Positions 9,189-18,677 of a stretch of DNA of 64,000 nucleotides are shown here, in pieces. The stretch is from Gillisella taibaishanensis (lineage in GTDB: Bacteria > Pseudomonadota > Alphaproteobacteria > Rhizobiales > Rhizobiaceae). Each line of letters opens with the position of its first letter. Within the stretch, counting starts at the first letter, position 1. Both the position numbers and the translations under genes were made by a program. The stretch is taken from the NCBI RefSeq assembly GCF_001938985.1, contig NZ_MKIN01000022.1:868001-932000 (forward strand). The letters are read 5' to 3'. Under the pieces are notes generated by a model. The model searched no databases. It was given only the letters and a program-made list of their open reading frames with translations, and had not been told where the DNA came from.

Positions 9189-10235
9189 ATGACCAAAACC
9201 ATTATGCAAAAAACAATTCAAAAGGCCTTGGCCGCCGCCGCAGTCGCGGCCGGAACGCTTGTCAGCACATTGGCGGGAACCTGGGCCACGCCGGCACTGG
9301 CGCTTGACGAGGTCAGCTACGGCACCAATTGGCTGGCCCAGGCCGAGCACGGCGGCTTTTATCAGGCCGTGGTCGACGGCACCTATGAAAAATACGGACT
9401 GAAGGTCAAGATCGTCCAGGGCGGCCCGAATGCTGCCAACGAAGCCCTGCTGCTGGCCGGCAAGGTTGATTTCTACATGGGCTTCCCGCTGCAGGAACTC
9501 AGCGCCGTCAAGCAGGGCATTCCCATGGTCGACGTCGCCGCGATGTTCCAGAAGGACCCGCAGGTGCTGATCGCCCATCCGGACCAGGGCATCGACACGT
9601 TTGCAGACCTCGCCAAGCTCGACACGATCTTCATGGGCAAGGACGGCTACACCACCTATTTCGAGTGGATGAAGAAGAACTTCAAGGGGTTCAAGGACGA
9701 GCAGTACAAGCCCTATACCTTCAGCTCCGCGCCGTTCCTCGCCAACAAGAAGTCGGCGCAGCAGGGCTATATCACCTCGGAACCCTATGAGATTGAAAAG
9801 CAGGGCGGCTTCAAGCCGAAGCTCTTCCTGCTGGCCGACAACGGCTACAGCTCCTATTCCACGATGATCACCACCACCCAGACGATGATCGACAAGAAGC
9901 CCGACGTCGTCCAGCGCTTCGTCGATGCCTCGATCGAGGGCTGGTACAATTACCTCTACGGCGACAACAAGGCCGCCAATGCGCTGATCAAAAAAGACAA
10001 TCCTGAAATGACCGATGCCCAGATCGCCTTCTCGATCGACAAGATGAAGGAATATGGCATCGTTGAATCGGGTGCGACAACTGACAAGGGCATCGGCTGC
10101 ATGACCGACGAGCGCTACAAAGGCTTCTTCGATACGCTGGTGCAGATTGGCCTGTTCGACGCCAAGCTCGACTATAAAAAGGCCTACACCACGAAATTCG
10201 TCTGCAAGGGCGTCGGCATGAACTTGAAGAAATAA
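9189..10235 (+). CDS. ABC transporter substrate-binding protein, NMT1/THI5-like
   Basis: 348 residues. The ATG at 9189 follows AGGGGAA at the right distance and gives a proper signal peptide (KALAAAAVAAGTLVSTLAG, cleavage after ALA near residue 38). The mature start DEVSYGTNWLAQAEHGGFYQ matches the NMT1/THI5-like fold, whose members bind thiamine precursors, riboflavin, taurine or small heterocycles, in the periplasm. It heads an operon with ATPase, permease, CodA-like enzyme and FAD oxidase, so the bound molecule is probably what those enzymes degrade. Confidence 0.9.
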   Translation: MTKTIMQKTIQKALAAAAVAAGTLVSTLAGTWATPALALDEVSYGTNWLAQAEHGGFYQAVVDGTYEKYGLKVKIVQGGPNAANEALLLAGKVDFYMGFPLQELSAVKQGIPMVDVAAMFQKDPQVLIAHPDQGIDTFADLAKLDTIFMGKDGYTTYFEWMKKNFKGFKDEQYKPYTFSSAPFLANKKSAQQGYITSEPYEIEKQGGFKPKLFLLADNGYSSYSTMITTTQTMIDKKPDVVQRFVDASIEGWYNYLYGDNKAANALIKKDNPEMTDAQIAFSIDKMKEYGIVESGATTDKGIGCMTDERYKGFFDTLVQIGLFDAKLDYKKAYTTKFVCKGVGMNLKK

Positions 10236-10356
10236 GGCCAAAAGCGAAGGCCGCAGCGGACCCGGCCTTCGCCACCCCTCTTCCCGCCATCGCGCGGTTT
10301 GCAACAGCCTTTCTCCCCGTGGGAGACGGGATCCAACAACAGGGCCTGGAATAATT

Positions 10357-11196
10357 GTGACCGAACCTCAGCCAGATCAGCGCAGCGAAAGCCACAAGCG
10401 TCCGGTCGTCACCCTATCGAATGTCTCGAAGGTGTTTTCCAGCGGCACCGTTGCCCTGTCGACCATGTCGATGACCGTGGAGCCAGGCGAATTCGTCAGC
10501 CTGCTCGGCCCGTCGGGCTGCGGCAAGTCGACGGCGCTGAGGATCATCGCCGGGCTTGGTGGCGTCTCCAGCGGCAGCGTCGACTGGCCGTCTTCGCGCA
10601 TCAACGCCAAGGGCTTGCCAGAAGGCGATATCGGCTTCGTTTTCCAGGAACCGACCCTGCTGCCTTGGCAAACCGTGTTCGGCAATGTTTATCTGCCGCT
10701 GCGCCTGCAGGGTGTTTCCAAGGCCGCCGCCACGTCTACCGTGCTCGAAACCCTCGATACCGTCGGCCTCAAGGATTTTGCCGATGCTTATCCGCGCCAG
10801 CTCTCCGGCGGCATGAAGATGCGCGTCTCTATCGCCCGCGCCCTGGTGACCAATCCGAAACTGCTGCTGATGGACGAGCCCTTCGCAGCACTTGACGAAA
10901 TCACCCGGCAGAAGCTCAATGACGATGTGCTGCGCCTGTGGCGCGAAACCGGCATCACAGTGATCTTTGTCACGCATTCGGTGTTCGAGGCCGCCTATCT
11001 TTCCAACCGCATCGTCGTCATGAAGGCGCGACCAGGCCGGGTGCATGCGGATTTTCCCATTACCACCAGCCTGGAACGCGACGCCCATTACCGGACCTCG
11101 GAAGAATACCGCCAAGTCTGCGAAAAGGCCTCTGACGTCCTGCTGGAGGCGATCGGCACGACGAGCCATGACGCATTGGAGCATCAGCATGGCTGA
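10357..11196 (+). CDS. ABC transporter ATP-binding protein (NMT1-type importer)
   Basis: 279 residues from a GTG with GGA upstream. Walker A is GPSGCGKST (about residues 50-58), the Q-loop is FVFQEPTLLPW, the signature is LSGGMKMRVSIARAL and Walker B LLLMDEPFAALDE, with a switch His in FVTHSVFEA. LPWQT after the Q-loop is typical of the nitrate/sulfonate/taurine class of importers. It energises the permease encoded immediately after it, whose start overlaps this stop by 8 bases. Confidence 0.93.
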   Translation: MTEPQPDQRSESHKRPVVTLSNVSKVFSSGTVALSTMSMTVEPGEFVSLLGPSGCGKSTALRIIAGLGGVSSGSVDWPSSRINAKGLPEGDIGFVFQEPTLLPWQTVFGNVYLPLRLQGVSKAAATSTVLETLDTVGLKDFADAYPRQLSGGMKMRVSIARALVTNPKLLLMDEPFAALDEITRQKLNDDVLRLWRETGITVIFVTHSVFEAAYLSNRIVVMKARPGRVHADFPITTSLERDAHYRTSEEYRQVCEKASDVLLEAIGTTSHDALEHQHG

Positions 11197-12022
11197 GCCG
11201 ATCACCACCCTGCCGCAGCGCGGCTTCCTTGCCCGTCATGGAGAAACCGCCCTCAGGGTCGTCATCCCCTTTGCCGTCGTGGCGCTGCTGATCCTGATCT
11301 GGCATCTCGCCGTCGTGGTGTCCGAGGTGCCGCAATATATCCTGCCGAGCCCGATTGCGGTGGCCAACTCACTGTATGACGACTGGGACATTCTGGCGCC
11401 GGCGCTCTGGGTCACCACCAAGATCACCCTGATGTCGCTGGCATTGGCGCTGGTCGGCGGCGTCGGCTTCGCGGTGTTTCTAGTGCAGTCGAAATGGATT
11501 GAAACCGCCTTCTATCCGATTGCTGTCATTTTACAGGTGACCCCGATCGTTGCGATCTCGCCGCTGATCCTGATCTATGCGCCCACGACCCAGGTGGCGC
11601 TGCTGATCTGCGCCTTTCTCGTCGCCTTCTTCCCGATCCTCTCCAACATGGTGCAGGGTTTGAAGAGCGTCGATCACAACCTGCTCAACCTGTTCGATCT
11701 CTATGGCGCCTCGCGGCTGGAAACGCTGCTCTACCTGAAACTGCCGGCCTCGCTGCCCTATTTCATGACGGGCCTGCGGATCGGCGGCGGTCTGGCGCTG
11801 ATTGCCGCGGTGGTCGCCGAATTTGCCGCTGGCTCTGCCGGCGCAGGCTCCGGCCTTGCCTTCCGCCTGCTGGAAGCACAGTACCGACTGAATATTCCCC
11901 GGCTGTTTGCGGCACTTTTCCTGCTGTCGTGCCTGGGCGTGCTGATCTTCGCGATTACATCCTTCATCTCATGGTTGGCGCTGCACCGCTGGCATGAAAG
12001 CAGCATCAAGCGAGAAAACTGA
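11189..12022 (+). CDS. ABC transporter permease (NMT1-type importer)
   Basis: 277 residues with about six transmembrane helices and the BPD-transport EAA-type loop near residues 170-190 (LFDLYGASRLETLLYLKLPASLPY). The ATG at 11189 overlaps the ATPase stop, showing translational coupling; the frame is open further upstream but that part is antisense-like and lacks a membrane segment. It pairs with the binding protein and ATPase encoded just before it to form an inner-membrane importer. The next gene starts on its stop codon (TGATG). Confidence 0.92.
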   Translation: MAEPITTLPQRGFLARHGETALRVVIPFAVVALLILIWHLAVVVSEVPQYILPSPIAVANSLYDDWDILAPALWVTTKITLMSLALALVGGVGFAVFLVQSKWIETAFYPIAVILQVTPIVAISPLILIYAPTTQVALLICAFLVAFFPILSNMVQGLKSVDHNLLNLFDLYGASRLETLLYLKLPASLPYFMTGLRIGGGLALIAAVVAEFAAGSAGAGSGLAFRLLEAQYRLNIPRLFAALFLLSCLGVLIFAITSFISWLALHRWHESSIKREN

Positions 12023-13341
12023 TGAGCAAAGCCTTCGTGACCCTGCCGCAAGCCGACCGCTTCGCGCTGATAAACGCGACCCTGGCCGGTATCACGGTCG
12101 AGGACGGCTTGCCGTCCTCTCAAGCCCGCGAAGGCCTTGTGCAAGCCGACCTGATTATCGCAGGCGGCAAGATCGAAGCCATTCTCGCCGCCGGCACCGC
12201 TCCGGCTGATCTACCAGCCGCTGACCTCAGCAATGCCATGGTCTGGCCGACCTTCACCGACATGCACACCCATCTCGACAAGGGCCATATCTGGCCGCGC
12301 AAGCCCAACCCGACCGGCGATTTCATGGGTGCGTTGTCTACCGTCAAGGCAGACCGCGAGGCCCGCTGGACAGCTGAGGATGTCGCCACCCGGATGGATT
12401 TTTCGCTGCGCTGCGCCTATGCCCACGGCACCAGCCTGATCCGCACCCATCTCGACAGCAGCCCGCCGCAGCACCGGATTTCCTATGAAGTCTTCGCCGA
12501 CATGCGTGAAAAATGGGCTGGGCGCATCGATTTGCAGGCCGCAGCCCTCTTCGCCTTCGAAGAAATCACCGACGAGGCCTTTTTTACCGACCTGCTACAG
12601 GTCTTGAAAACCCATGGCGGCATTCTCGGCGGCGTCACCCTGCCCTTAGCTGATCTCGACCATCGGCTCGACCTCTTGTTTCGCGCCGCAAACGACCATG
12701 GCCTCGACATCGACCTACATGTCGACGAAACCCAGGACGCTTCGGTTCTGACGCTGAAATCCATTGCCGAAGCGAAGCTGCGCAACGGTTTCGAGGGCTC
12801 CGTCGTGGTCGGCCATTGCTGCTCGCTGACCCAGCAGGCAGACGATGTCGCCAAGGCAACCATCGAGAAAGTGGCAGAGGCCAAGCTCGCCGTCGTGTCG
12901 CTGCCGATGTGCAACATGTATCTGCAGGACCGCCATGCCGGCCGCACACCGCGCCAGCGCGGCGTGACATTGTTTCACGAGTTGACGGCAGCGGGTGTGC
13001 AGACGGCTGTTGCCTCGGACAATACCCGCGACCCCTTCTATGCCTATGGCGATCTCGATTGCGTCGAGGTGCTGCGCGAGGCGGTGCGCATCGTCCATCT
13101 CGACCATCCCCTCGATGAGACCGCCCGGATCGTTACCCGCACCCCAGCCGATATTCTCGGACGGCCCGATCATGGCCGCATCGCCACCCGCGCCAAGGCC
13201 GATCTCGTGCTGTTTTCGGCTCGCAGCTGGAGCGAGCTTCTGTCTCGCCCACAGGCGGACCGCATCGTGCTGCGCTCCGGCCAGGCCATTGACACTACGC
13301 TGCCCAGTTACCGCGAACTCGACCCCCTGATGGAAAGCTGA
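12022..13341 (+). CDS. CodA-like amidohydrolase (cytosine deaminase family)
   Basis: 439 residues. The metal-binding HTHLDKG at 82-88, a His in DLHVDE, GHCCSL, and SDNTRDPF in place of the catalytic Asp region place it in the cytosine/creatinine deaminase branch of the amidohydrolase superfamily. Members deaminate or hydrolyse N-rings such as cytosine, isoguanine or creatinine; the exact substrate is unknown. It is coupled to the transporter (ATG overlaps the permease stop) and ends 3 bases before the oxidase gene, so the product is probably processed further there. Confidence 0.85.
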   Translation: MSKAFVTLPQADRFALINATLAGITVEDGLPSSQAREGLVQADLIIAGGKIEAILAAGTAPADLPAADLSNAMVWPTFTDMHTHLDKGHIWPRKPNPTGDFMGALSTVKADREARWTAEDVATRMDFSLRCAYAHGTSLIRTHLDSSPPQHRISYEVFADMREKWAGRIDLQAAALFAFEEITDEAFFTDLLQVLKTHGGILGGVTLPLADLDHRLDLLFRAANDHGLDIDLHVDETQDASVLTLKSIAEAKLRNGFEGSVVVGHCCSLTQQADDVAKATIEKVAEAKLAVVSLPMCNMYLQDRHAGRTPRQRGVTLFHELTAAGVQTAVASDNTRDPFYAYGDLDCVEVLREAVRIVHLDHPLDETARIVTRTPADILGRPDHGRIATRAKADLVLFSARSWSELLSRPQADRIVLRSGQAIDTTLPSYRELDPLMES

Positions 13342-13344
13342 CCC

Positions 13345-14751
13345 ATGCCCGATTACGCCAAAATCAAAGCCGAGCTTGCCGGCATCGCCGTCGAGGACAA
13401 TCCGGCCCTGGTCAAGCAGAAGTCCCGCGACTTCTACTGGTATTCGCCGATCCTTAAGGCCGAACTCGATCACGTTACCGCCGATCTGGTCGTTTCGCCT
13501 GTTAGCGAAGAGGAAGTGATCCGCACGCTGAAAGTCGCCTATGCCCATGGCGTGCCGATCACCCCGCGCGGCGCCGGCACCGGCAATTACGGCCAGGCCA
13601 TGCCGTTGTCGGGCGGCATCGTGCTGAACCTGATCAACATGAACAAGGTCAAGGAAATTCATCCCGGCCGGGTGATCTGCGAACCTGGCATCGTCATTGC
13701 CGAGCTCGACCGCCAGACCCGCGCCCATTCCGGCCAGGAACTGCGCTTCCACCCCTCGACCGCCCAGACTGCATCGATCGGCGGCTTCGTCGCCGGTGGC
13801 TCCGGCGGCGTGGGCTCGATCACCTGGGGTGGCCTGCGCGACCTCGGCAACGTGTTGCGGTTGCGCGTCGTGACCATGGAAGCCGAGCCGCGCGTGCTGG
13901 AGCTGTCGGCCTGGGACCTGCAGAAGGTGAGCCATGCCTATGGCACCAATGGTATCATCACCGAAGTGGAAATGCCGCTGGCCCCGGCTTACGACTGGGT
14001 GGATGTCATCGTCGGCTATGACGACTATATGGATGCCGTACGCTTTGCCGATGCGCTCAGCCATCGCAACGGTATCCTCCTGAAGGAAGTGGCGCCGATC
14101 TCAGCCCCCGTGCCCTACGAGTATTTCACCCGCCATAAGCCATGGCTGAAACAGGGCCAGTCGATTGTCGTGCTGATGGTCGCCCCGCATTCCATGGAGC
14201 CGCTGGTCGCCTATGTCGAGAAAATGAAGGGCGATCTGCGCTTTCGCTCCGACACAGTCGAGAGCATGAAGGGCATTCCCCATGCCTATGAACTCACCTG
14301 GAACCACACGACGCTTCGGGCGCTGAAGGTCGATCCAGCCATCACCTATTTGCAGGTGCAGTATCCGGGACCGGATCATGTCAAAAAGGTCGCCCAGATG
14401 AATGCGCTGTTCGGCGACGAGGTGATCGGCCATCTGGAATTCATGCGCTTCGACGGCGCCATCCAGTGCTCGGGCCTGCCGCTGGTGCGCTATACCACCA
14501 AGGAGAGGCTGGAAGAGATCATCAAGATCCACGAGGATAATGGCTGCCCGATCTTCAATCCGCATCGCTATACGCTGGAAGAAGGCGGCATGAAGCAGAC
14601 CGATACGGTGCAACTGGCCTTCAAGCAGGAAACCGATCCGCAGGGCCTGCTCAATCCCGGCAAGATGATTGCCTGGGAAAATCCCGACTTCGACTTTTCC
14701 GCCGGACGCAACTATCTGTTTCCCGGACTGCAATCCATGGGCGCCGATTGA
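13345..14751 (+). CDS. FAD-binding oxidase (FAD-linked oxidase / GlcD-type)
   Basis: 468 residues. The PCMH-type FAD domain occupies about residues 35-215, with RGAGTGNYGQAMP as FAD pyrophosphate loop and GGFVAGGSGGVGSITWGGLRD as the second conserved loop. A C-terminal FAD-linked oxidase domain follows, ending in GLLNPGKMIAWE, the family's usual tail. Related enzymes oxidise 2-hydroxy acids such as glycolate or D-lactate. As the last gene of the transporter-deaminase operon it likely oxidises a downstream intermediate. Confidence 0.88.
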   Translation: MPDYAKIKAELAGIAVEDNPALVKQKSRDFYWYSPILKAELDHVTADLVVSPVSEEEVIRTLKVAYAHGVPITPRGAGTGNYGQAMPLSGGIVLNLINMNKVKEIHPGRVICEPGIVIAELDRQTRAHSGQELRFHPSTAQTASIGGFVAGGSGGVGSITWGGLRDLGNVLRLRVVTMEAEPRVLELSAWDLQKVSHAYGTNGIITEVEMPLAPAYDWVDVIVGYDDYMDAVRFADALSHRNGILLKEVAPISAPVPYEYFTRHKPWLKQGQSIVVLMVAPHSMEPLVAYVEKMKGDLRFRSDTVESMKGIPHAYELTWNHTTLRALKVDPAITYLQVQYPGPDHVKKVAQMNALFGDEVIGHLEFMRFDGAIQCSGLPLVRYTTKERLEEIIKIHEDNGCPIFNPHRYTLEEGGMKQTDTVQLAFKQETDPQGLLNPGKMIAWENPDFDFSAGRNYLFPGLQSMGAD

Positions 14752-15099
14752 GCGCCCACATCCCGAACTCGTGACGTCTTACGGCATTTTTCGCGTATAC
14801 AATCAAATACTCAGGGAATGCTATAAAACATCCAGATGTACTGCCTGATTTCAAATTTGGCCGATTCCGACGCCAAGCATTATGCAGTACACGTTAGCTC
14901 TGCGGCATGAGGTCGCTTCCATAATCCGAAGGTACTCCCGGCAGGAACTTGTTCCTGCCCATGCATGACGGTCGCCCATCGCACGCCCGATCCCGGCAAG
15001 CGACGGGATGGACTATCAAAAGGCATAGGGACAACGGCGCGGATGTTTTTGATGCGGCTGGCCGGCGATGCGACGGCAGCGCCAACCATGGACTTTTGC
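14752..15099. other. 348-base intergenic region with a short hairpin
   Basis: It separates the oxidase operon from the next plus-strand gene. The only clear structure is GGCAGGAACTTGTTCCTGCC at 14940-14959 (8-base-pair stem, 4-base loop) with no T run behind it. The part before 14900 is AT-richer than the flanking genes. Nothing coding is evident. Confidence 0.5.
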
Positions 15100-15681
15100 A
15101 TGCGCGTGCTTGTTCTTCATTCCCATCCCCTGGCGGAAAGCTACAACCGGGCTCTTTACCAGCAGACCTGCGACAGCCTGCAGCAGGCCGGCCACGAGGT
15201 GGATGGCTGCAATCTCTATGACGAGGGTTTCAACCCGGTGCTTTCGGCGCAGGAGCGGCGGACCTATCATGATTACCCCGAAAATATCGAGCCGGTGAAG
15301 GCCCATGTCGAGCGCCTCAAGGCCGCCGAAGGTCTCGTCATTGTGTCACCAGTCTGGAACTTCAGCTTTCCAGCGATGCTGTCAGGCTATTTCGACCGGG
15401 TCTGGCTTCCCGGCGTGACCTTCGAACTCGCCGACGGTAAATTGACGCCGACGCTGCGTCACATCCGAAAGGCGGCAGCCGTCTTGACCTATGGCGCCAC
15501 GCCGCTGCGCGCCTTCCTAGCCGGCAATCCGCCCAAGAAGTCGGTCACACGGGTGATCCGCGGCCAGATAAAGCTCGGCGCGCCGGTCAAATTCCTCGCC
15601 CATTACGACATGAACAATTGCACACCGCAAAGTCGTGCTGCCTTCCTTGAGAAGGTGCGAGGCGAGATGGAGCGATTTTAG
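15100..15681 (+). CDS. NAD(P)H-dependent oxidoreductase, flavodoxin fold
   Basis: 193 residues from the ATG at 15100, whose MRVLVLHSHPLAESYNRAL matches the family start; ATGs at 15088 and 15042 are in frame but weakly supported. The fold of quinone reductase/modulator-of-drug-activity-B type is shown by the first beta strand and FMN loop (HSHP), SPVWNFSFPAMLSGYFDRVW (the flavin-facing loop), and GVTFEL. It probably reduces quinones or azo/nitro compounds with FMN or FAD in the cytoplasm. It stands alone. Confidence 0.85.
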   Translation: MRVLVLHSHPLAESYNRALYQQTCDSLQQAGHEVDGCNLYDEGFNPVLSAQERRTYHDYPENIEPVKAHVERLKAAEGLVIVSPVWNFSFPAMLSGYFDRVWLPGVTFELADGKLTPTLRHIRKAAAVLTYGATPLRAFLAGNPPKKSVTRVIRGQIKLGAPVKFLAHYDMNNCTPQSRAAFLEKVRGEMERF

Positions 15682-15797
15682 AACCTGTCGGCGGGCTCGC
15701 GGGTTCGATTCTTCCCTGCGTTAACCAAACGGCAAGCGGTCTTCTCTAGCATTGCGGGCGTAGCGGAAAATACCAACCCAAGCGCGATAACAGGCTC

Positions 15798-16148
15798 ATG
15801 CAGAAGTGCAAAGCAGCAGAACCGGTGCAGCAAGGCCAGGCAACCGGCCTGTGGTCTATCGTGCCATTCTGTCTGCTGATCATGTCGGGCATGGGATTGG
15901 CCATGCTCTGGCCGCGTGGCTCCTATCTGCTGGTCGTCGCGCCTCCCCTTTCCTCGCCGGCTGCGACCATGGCCATCATTGCCGGGGCCGATGGCGCTTT
16001 GGTGCAGCAGGGTCGCTTTGACTGGCTTGCGGTGGCTTATTCCGCTCATCCCGATTTTGCTGCACGCTTGCAAGCCAGCGGCGCCGTTCTCGTCCTTGCC
16101 AGCCCGCTGACAGCCGGCTGCCTGATCGAATCCGGCGCCAGACGGTGA
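15798..16148 (+). CDS. Small membrane protein of unknown function
   Basis: 116 residues, not recognised. There is a single strong hydrophobic segment (about 20-45, IVPFCLLIMSGMGLAMLWPR) after a polar N-terminus and then a moderately hydrophobic Ala/Leu-rich domain containing one late Cys. It lies 92 bases upstream of a chemoreceptor gene on the same strand, but an AT-rich gap separates them. Codon use looks like the neighbours. Confidence 0.55.
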   Translation: MQKCKAAEPVQQGQATGLWSIVPFCLLIMSGMGLAMLWPRGSYLLVVAPPLSSPAATMAIIAGADGALVQQGRFDWLAVAYSAHPDFAARLQASGAVLVLASPLTAGCLIESGARR

Positions 16149-16240
16149 GACCAGCTAAACCGGCACCTTAATTTAAGAATACCTTAAATTAGATTTGTCA
16201 AATTAATTGCCTTATTCCTGACACAGGGAACCACGCGACA

Positions 16241-17860
16241 ATGGACGCTTTGCTTTCTCTTCGCCAAAAACTCGGACCGGGTATGATCGGTCTCGTCTGG
16301 CTCAACGCCACGCTCGTCGTCATTGCCGACTTCGTTCAAGGCCAACCTCAGCCGCTGCTTGATCTCGGGATCAGCTTGGCGATTGCCATCCTCTGCCTTG
16401 GAATATGGCGGCAGGACCGGACCGGCACCCAAACGATGATGGCAACCGCCATCGCCAATGCCGTATTGGTGTCGATGCTGGTCTATGCCTTCAGAGGCTC
16501 ACCGCTGCAAAGCGACATGCACATGTATTTCTTCGCCGTTTTGGCGATCATGACGATGTGGGTCTATCTGCCGGCAATCATCGCATTTTCGGCAGTGGTC
16601 GCCGTTCATCACACCGCGTTCTATTTCCTGTTTCCCTTCGCGGTATTTTCTGGCGATTCCGATTTTTCCCGCGTCGTGTTGCACGCCGCCGTTCTCGTCT
16701 TCGAAACCGCAGCCTTGGCAATTCTTATCCGCATCGTGACAACGTCGATGAAGTCGGCAGAGTCGCTGGCGCAGGAAGCGCAGGAAGCTCAAGCCGCCGG
16801 CGAGGCCTTGCGGATAGACAATCTGAAAATCCAGACAACGGCGGCGGAAGAACGCATCCAGGCCTTCGAAACGGCTGAGAAGGAAGCGAAAGCCACCATG
16901 AAACGTGCGATCCGGGGACTGGAGCTCGCCCTGACGCGACTGGCGAAGGGCGAACTGAACTTCCAGATCGACGAACCCTTTGACGAGGCGTTCGAGGGCC
17001 TGCGTCAGCACCTCAACGACACGATCCGGCAATTTGCCGATGTGCTGGCAAGCGTTGTAGAGGCGGTCGTCATCATCGACGGTAATAGCCGTGAAATTTC
17101 CGCAAGCGCCAACGACCTGTCACGGCGCACGGAAAGCCAGGCGGCATCCTTGGAGGAGACGGCAGCAGCCCTCGGCTCGCTCACGTCCAATATCCAGCAG
17201 ACCAGTGAGAACACACTGAAGGCCCATGGCATGGCCAGGACCGCCACTGATAATGCTGCCCATTCCAGCACGGTGGTCACCGAGGCCGAAGATGCCATGC
17301 GCCGGATAGAGGAAAGCTCGGGCAAGATCGCCAGCATTATATCCGTAATAGACGAGATTGCCTTCCAGACCAATCTTCTGGCGCTGAATGCAGGCGTCGA
17401 AGCGGCACGCGCCGGCGAAGCAGGCAAGGGTTTCGCCGTCGTTGCCCAGGAAGTCCGCGAACTCGCCCAGCGCTCGGCCAATGCGGCTAGAGAAATCAAG
17501 CAGCTCATTTCGGCTTCTTCCAGCGAGGTCGAAGGCGGCGTGCGACTGGTACGCAATGCCGGCAGCGCGCTGCAATCGATCAGCGGAAGTATCCAGGACA
17601 TCGGCACGCTGATCGGCACGATTGCCGATGCAGCCAAGGATCAGTCGCTCGGATTGAAGGACGTCAACAGCGCCATCGGCGACATGGACAAGACCACGCA
17701 GCAGAACGCTGCAATGGTTGAGGAATCGACGGCTGCCGCGATGACCCTGGCCGCGCAGGCCGAACAGTTGAAGCAAATGGTCGACCATTTCACGCTGCCG
17801 GAACGGGGCCGACAGAACCGCACCGCATCCCGCTCTGAACCGTTGCGCATGAGTGCCTGA
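16241..17860 (+). CDS. Methyl-accepting chemotaxis protein with six-helix membrane sensor
   Basis: 539 residues. Instead of a periplasmic ligand domain the first 165 residues form about six membrane helices with little outside the membrane; conserved-looking histidines sit at 94 (DMHMYFF) and 123-124 (AVHHTAF). A coiled coil (170-225) and a HAMP-like region (about 225-270) lead to the cytoplasmic signalling domain with the hairpin tip [20 protein letters not shown] near residue 375. No CheR-docking pentapeptide (NWETF type) is seen at the C-terminus. It should signal to CheA/CheW from the inner membrane; the stimulus is unknown. Confidence 0.92.
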   Translation: MDALLSLRQKLGPGMIGLVWLNATLVVIADFVQGQPQPLLDLGISLAIAILCLGIWRQDRTGTQTMMATAIANAVLVSMLVYAFRGSPLQSDMHMYFFAVLAIMTMWVYLPAIIAFSAVVAVHHTAFYFLFPFAVFSGDSDFSRVVLHAAVLVFETAALAILIRIVTTSMKSAESLAQEAQEAQAAGEALRIDNLKIQTTAAEERIQAFETAEKEAKATMKRAIRGLELALTRLAKGELNFQIDEPFDEAFEGLRQHLNDTIRQFADVLASVVEAVVIIDGNSREISASANDLSRRTESQAASLEETAAALGSLTSNIQQTSENTLKAHGMARTATDNAAHSSTVVTEAEDAMRRIEESSGKIASIISVIDEIAFQTNLLALNAGVEAARAGEAGKGFAVVAQEVRELAQRSANAAREIKQLISASSSEVEGGVRLVRNAGSALQSISGSIQDIGTLIGTIADAAKDQSLGLKDVNSAIGDMDKTTQQNAAMVEESTAAAMTLAAQAEQLKQMVDHFTLPERGRQNRTASRSEPLRMSA

Positions 17861-17953
17861 TCAATACCTTTGCCTGCCCTTGTTTCGCCGGCAGGACAAA
17901 GACAGATCTCGGGAGTTTCGACGCCCGCTACGATAAGCCGCAGCGAGATAGCG

Positions 17954-17980
17954 CAGGGGCTCCCCAGGAGGGAGCCCCTG
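17954..17980. terminator. Hairpin between convergent genes
   Basis: CAGGGGCTCCC pairs perfectly with GGGAGCCCCTG (11 base pairs, 5-base loop) between the chemoreceptor and the convergent secreted-protein gene. Neither strand has a good T run, so it may end transcription weakly or only protect the 3' ends. Confidence 0.5.
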
Positions 17981-17987
17981 CAACCCA

Positions 17988-18479
17988 TCAATGCGCCGGC
18001 TTCAGCGAGGCGATAATCTCCTGCAGCTCAGGACCGTGCTTTTCCTGTTTACCCTTGGTGCCCCAATAGGTGATGACCAGCAGCTTGCCTGGGCGCGGTG
18101 ACAGCAGCGACAGACCGACATTGACGTCGCCGTCATTGTCTGTGCCCGTCCAGTCGAAATTGGTCATGTCCATGCCATTGACGGTTTCGTCCGACTGCTT
18201 TTGCGTGGAGCCATCGATCTTGACGCCGTTTTCCTTCAGGAAGGCGATGGCATCGTCAATGACCTTGTCGGTCGTCTTGGCGTTGGCGACATCGACGGCG
18301 ATATAGATAGCGCCATCATCAGAGGTGGCGTCGATGCCGCTCTCGGTTTCCTTCGGCTCCCAGCTGGCGGGAATGGTAATGCGGGCAACCGGATTGTCGC
18401 TCGGAAACAGCAAAGTGTCCGCATAGGACAGACACGGCATCAGCAGAGTCATAAAGGCAGCGGCGGCAAGTCTTTTCAC
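17988..18479 (-). CDS. Secreted protein of unknown function
   Basis: 163 residues. An N-terminal signal peptide (MKRLAAAAFMTLLMPCLSYA, cut near 20/21) is followed by a compact periplasmic domain of about 140 residues with alternating beta-like segments and no cysteines in the mature part. The pattern (PASWEPKETESGIDATSDDG.. then a C-terminal helix ELQEIIASLKP) resembles stress-type PsbP/DUF1795-like folds, but that is only an impression. Single-gene unit, tail to tail with the chemoreceptor gene. Confidence 0.75.
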   Translation of the reverse strand: MKRLAAAAFMTLLMPCLSYADTLLFPSDNPVARITIPASWEPKETESGIDATSDDGAIYIAVDVANAKTTDKVIDDAIAFLKENGVKIDGSTQKQSDETVNGMDMTNFDWTGTDNDGDVNVGLSLLSPRPGKLLVITYWGTKGKQEKHGPELQEIIASLKPAH

Positions 18480-18591
18480 GAAAAATCCCCCAACGTGATG
18501 TGTAGAATAGCTCTACTAATTCCGGAGCATCTATCGCGCGAAATGCATTGCACGGCATCTACTATTTCCGGGTTCATCTTGGGACTGAACG

Positions 18592-18626
18592 AAAAAAGGC
18601 CCTGCAGGCGGATCGGCCGGCAGGGC
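18592..18626 (-). terminator. Rho-independent terminator of the DUF1236 gene
   Basis: GCCCTGC pairs with GCAGGGC around GGCCGATCC-type loop sequence, and on the minus strand is followed by CCTTTTTT. It lies about 50 bases past the stop at 18678. A second small hairpin (GGCTCCC/GGGAGCC) is at 18647-18662. Confidence 0.75.
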
Positions 18627-18677
18627 AAAGTGACTGGAGATTTCAGGCTCCCGAGGGAGCCTCAGTATACGTGGACC

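Noticed and set aside
12715..14064. 449-codon minus-strand frame opposite the amidohydrolase and oxidase genes
   Set aside because: It covers the coding sequence of two coupled, well-supported genes and has the His/Gln/Asp-rich composition typical of antisense reading.
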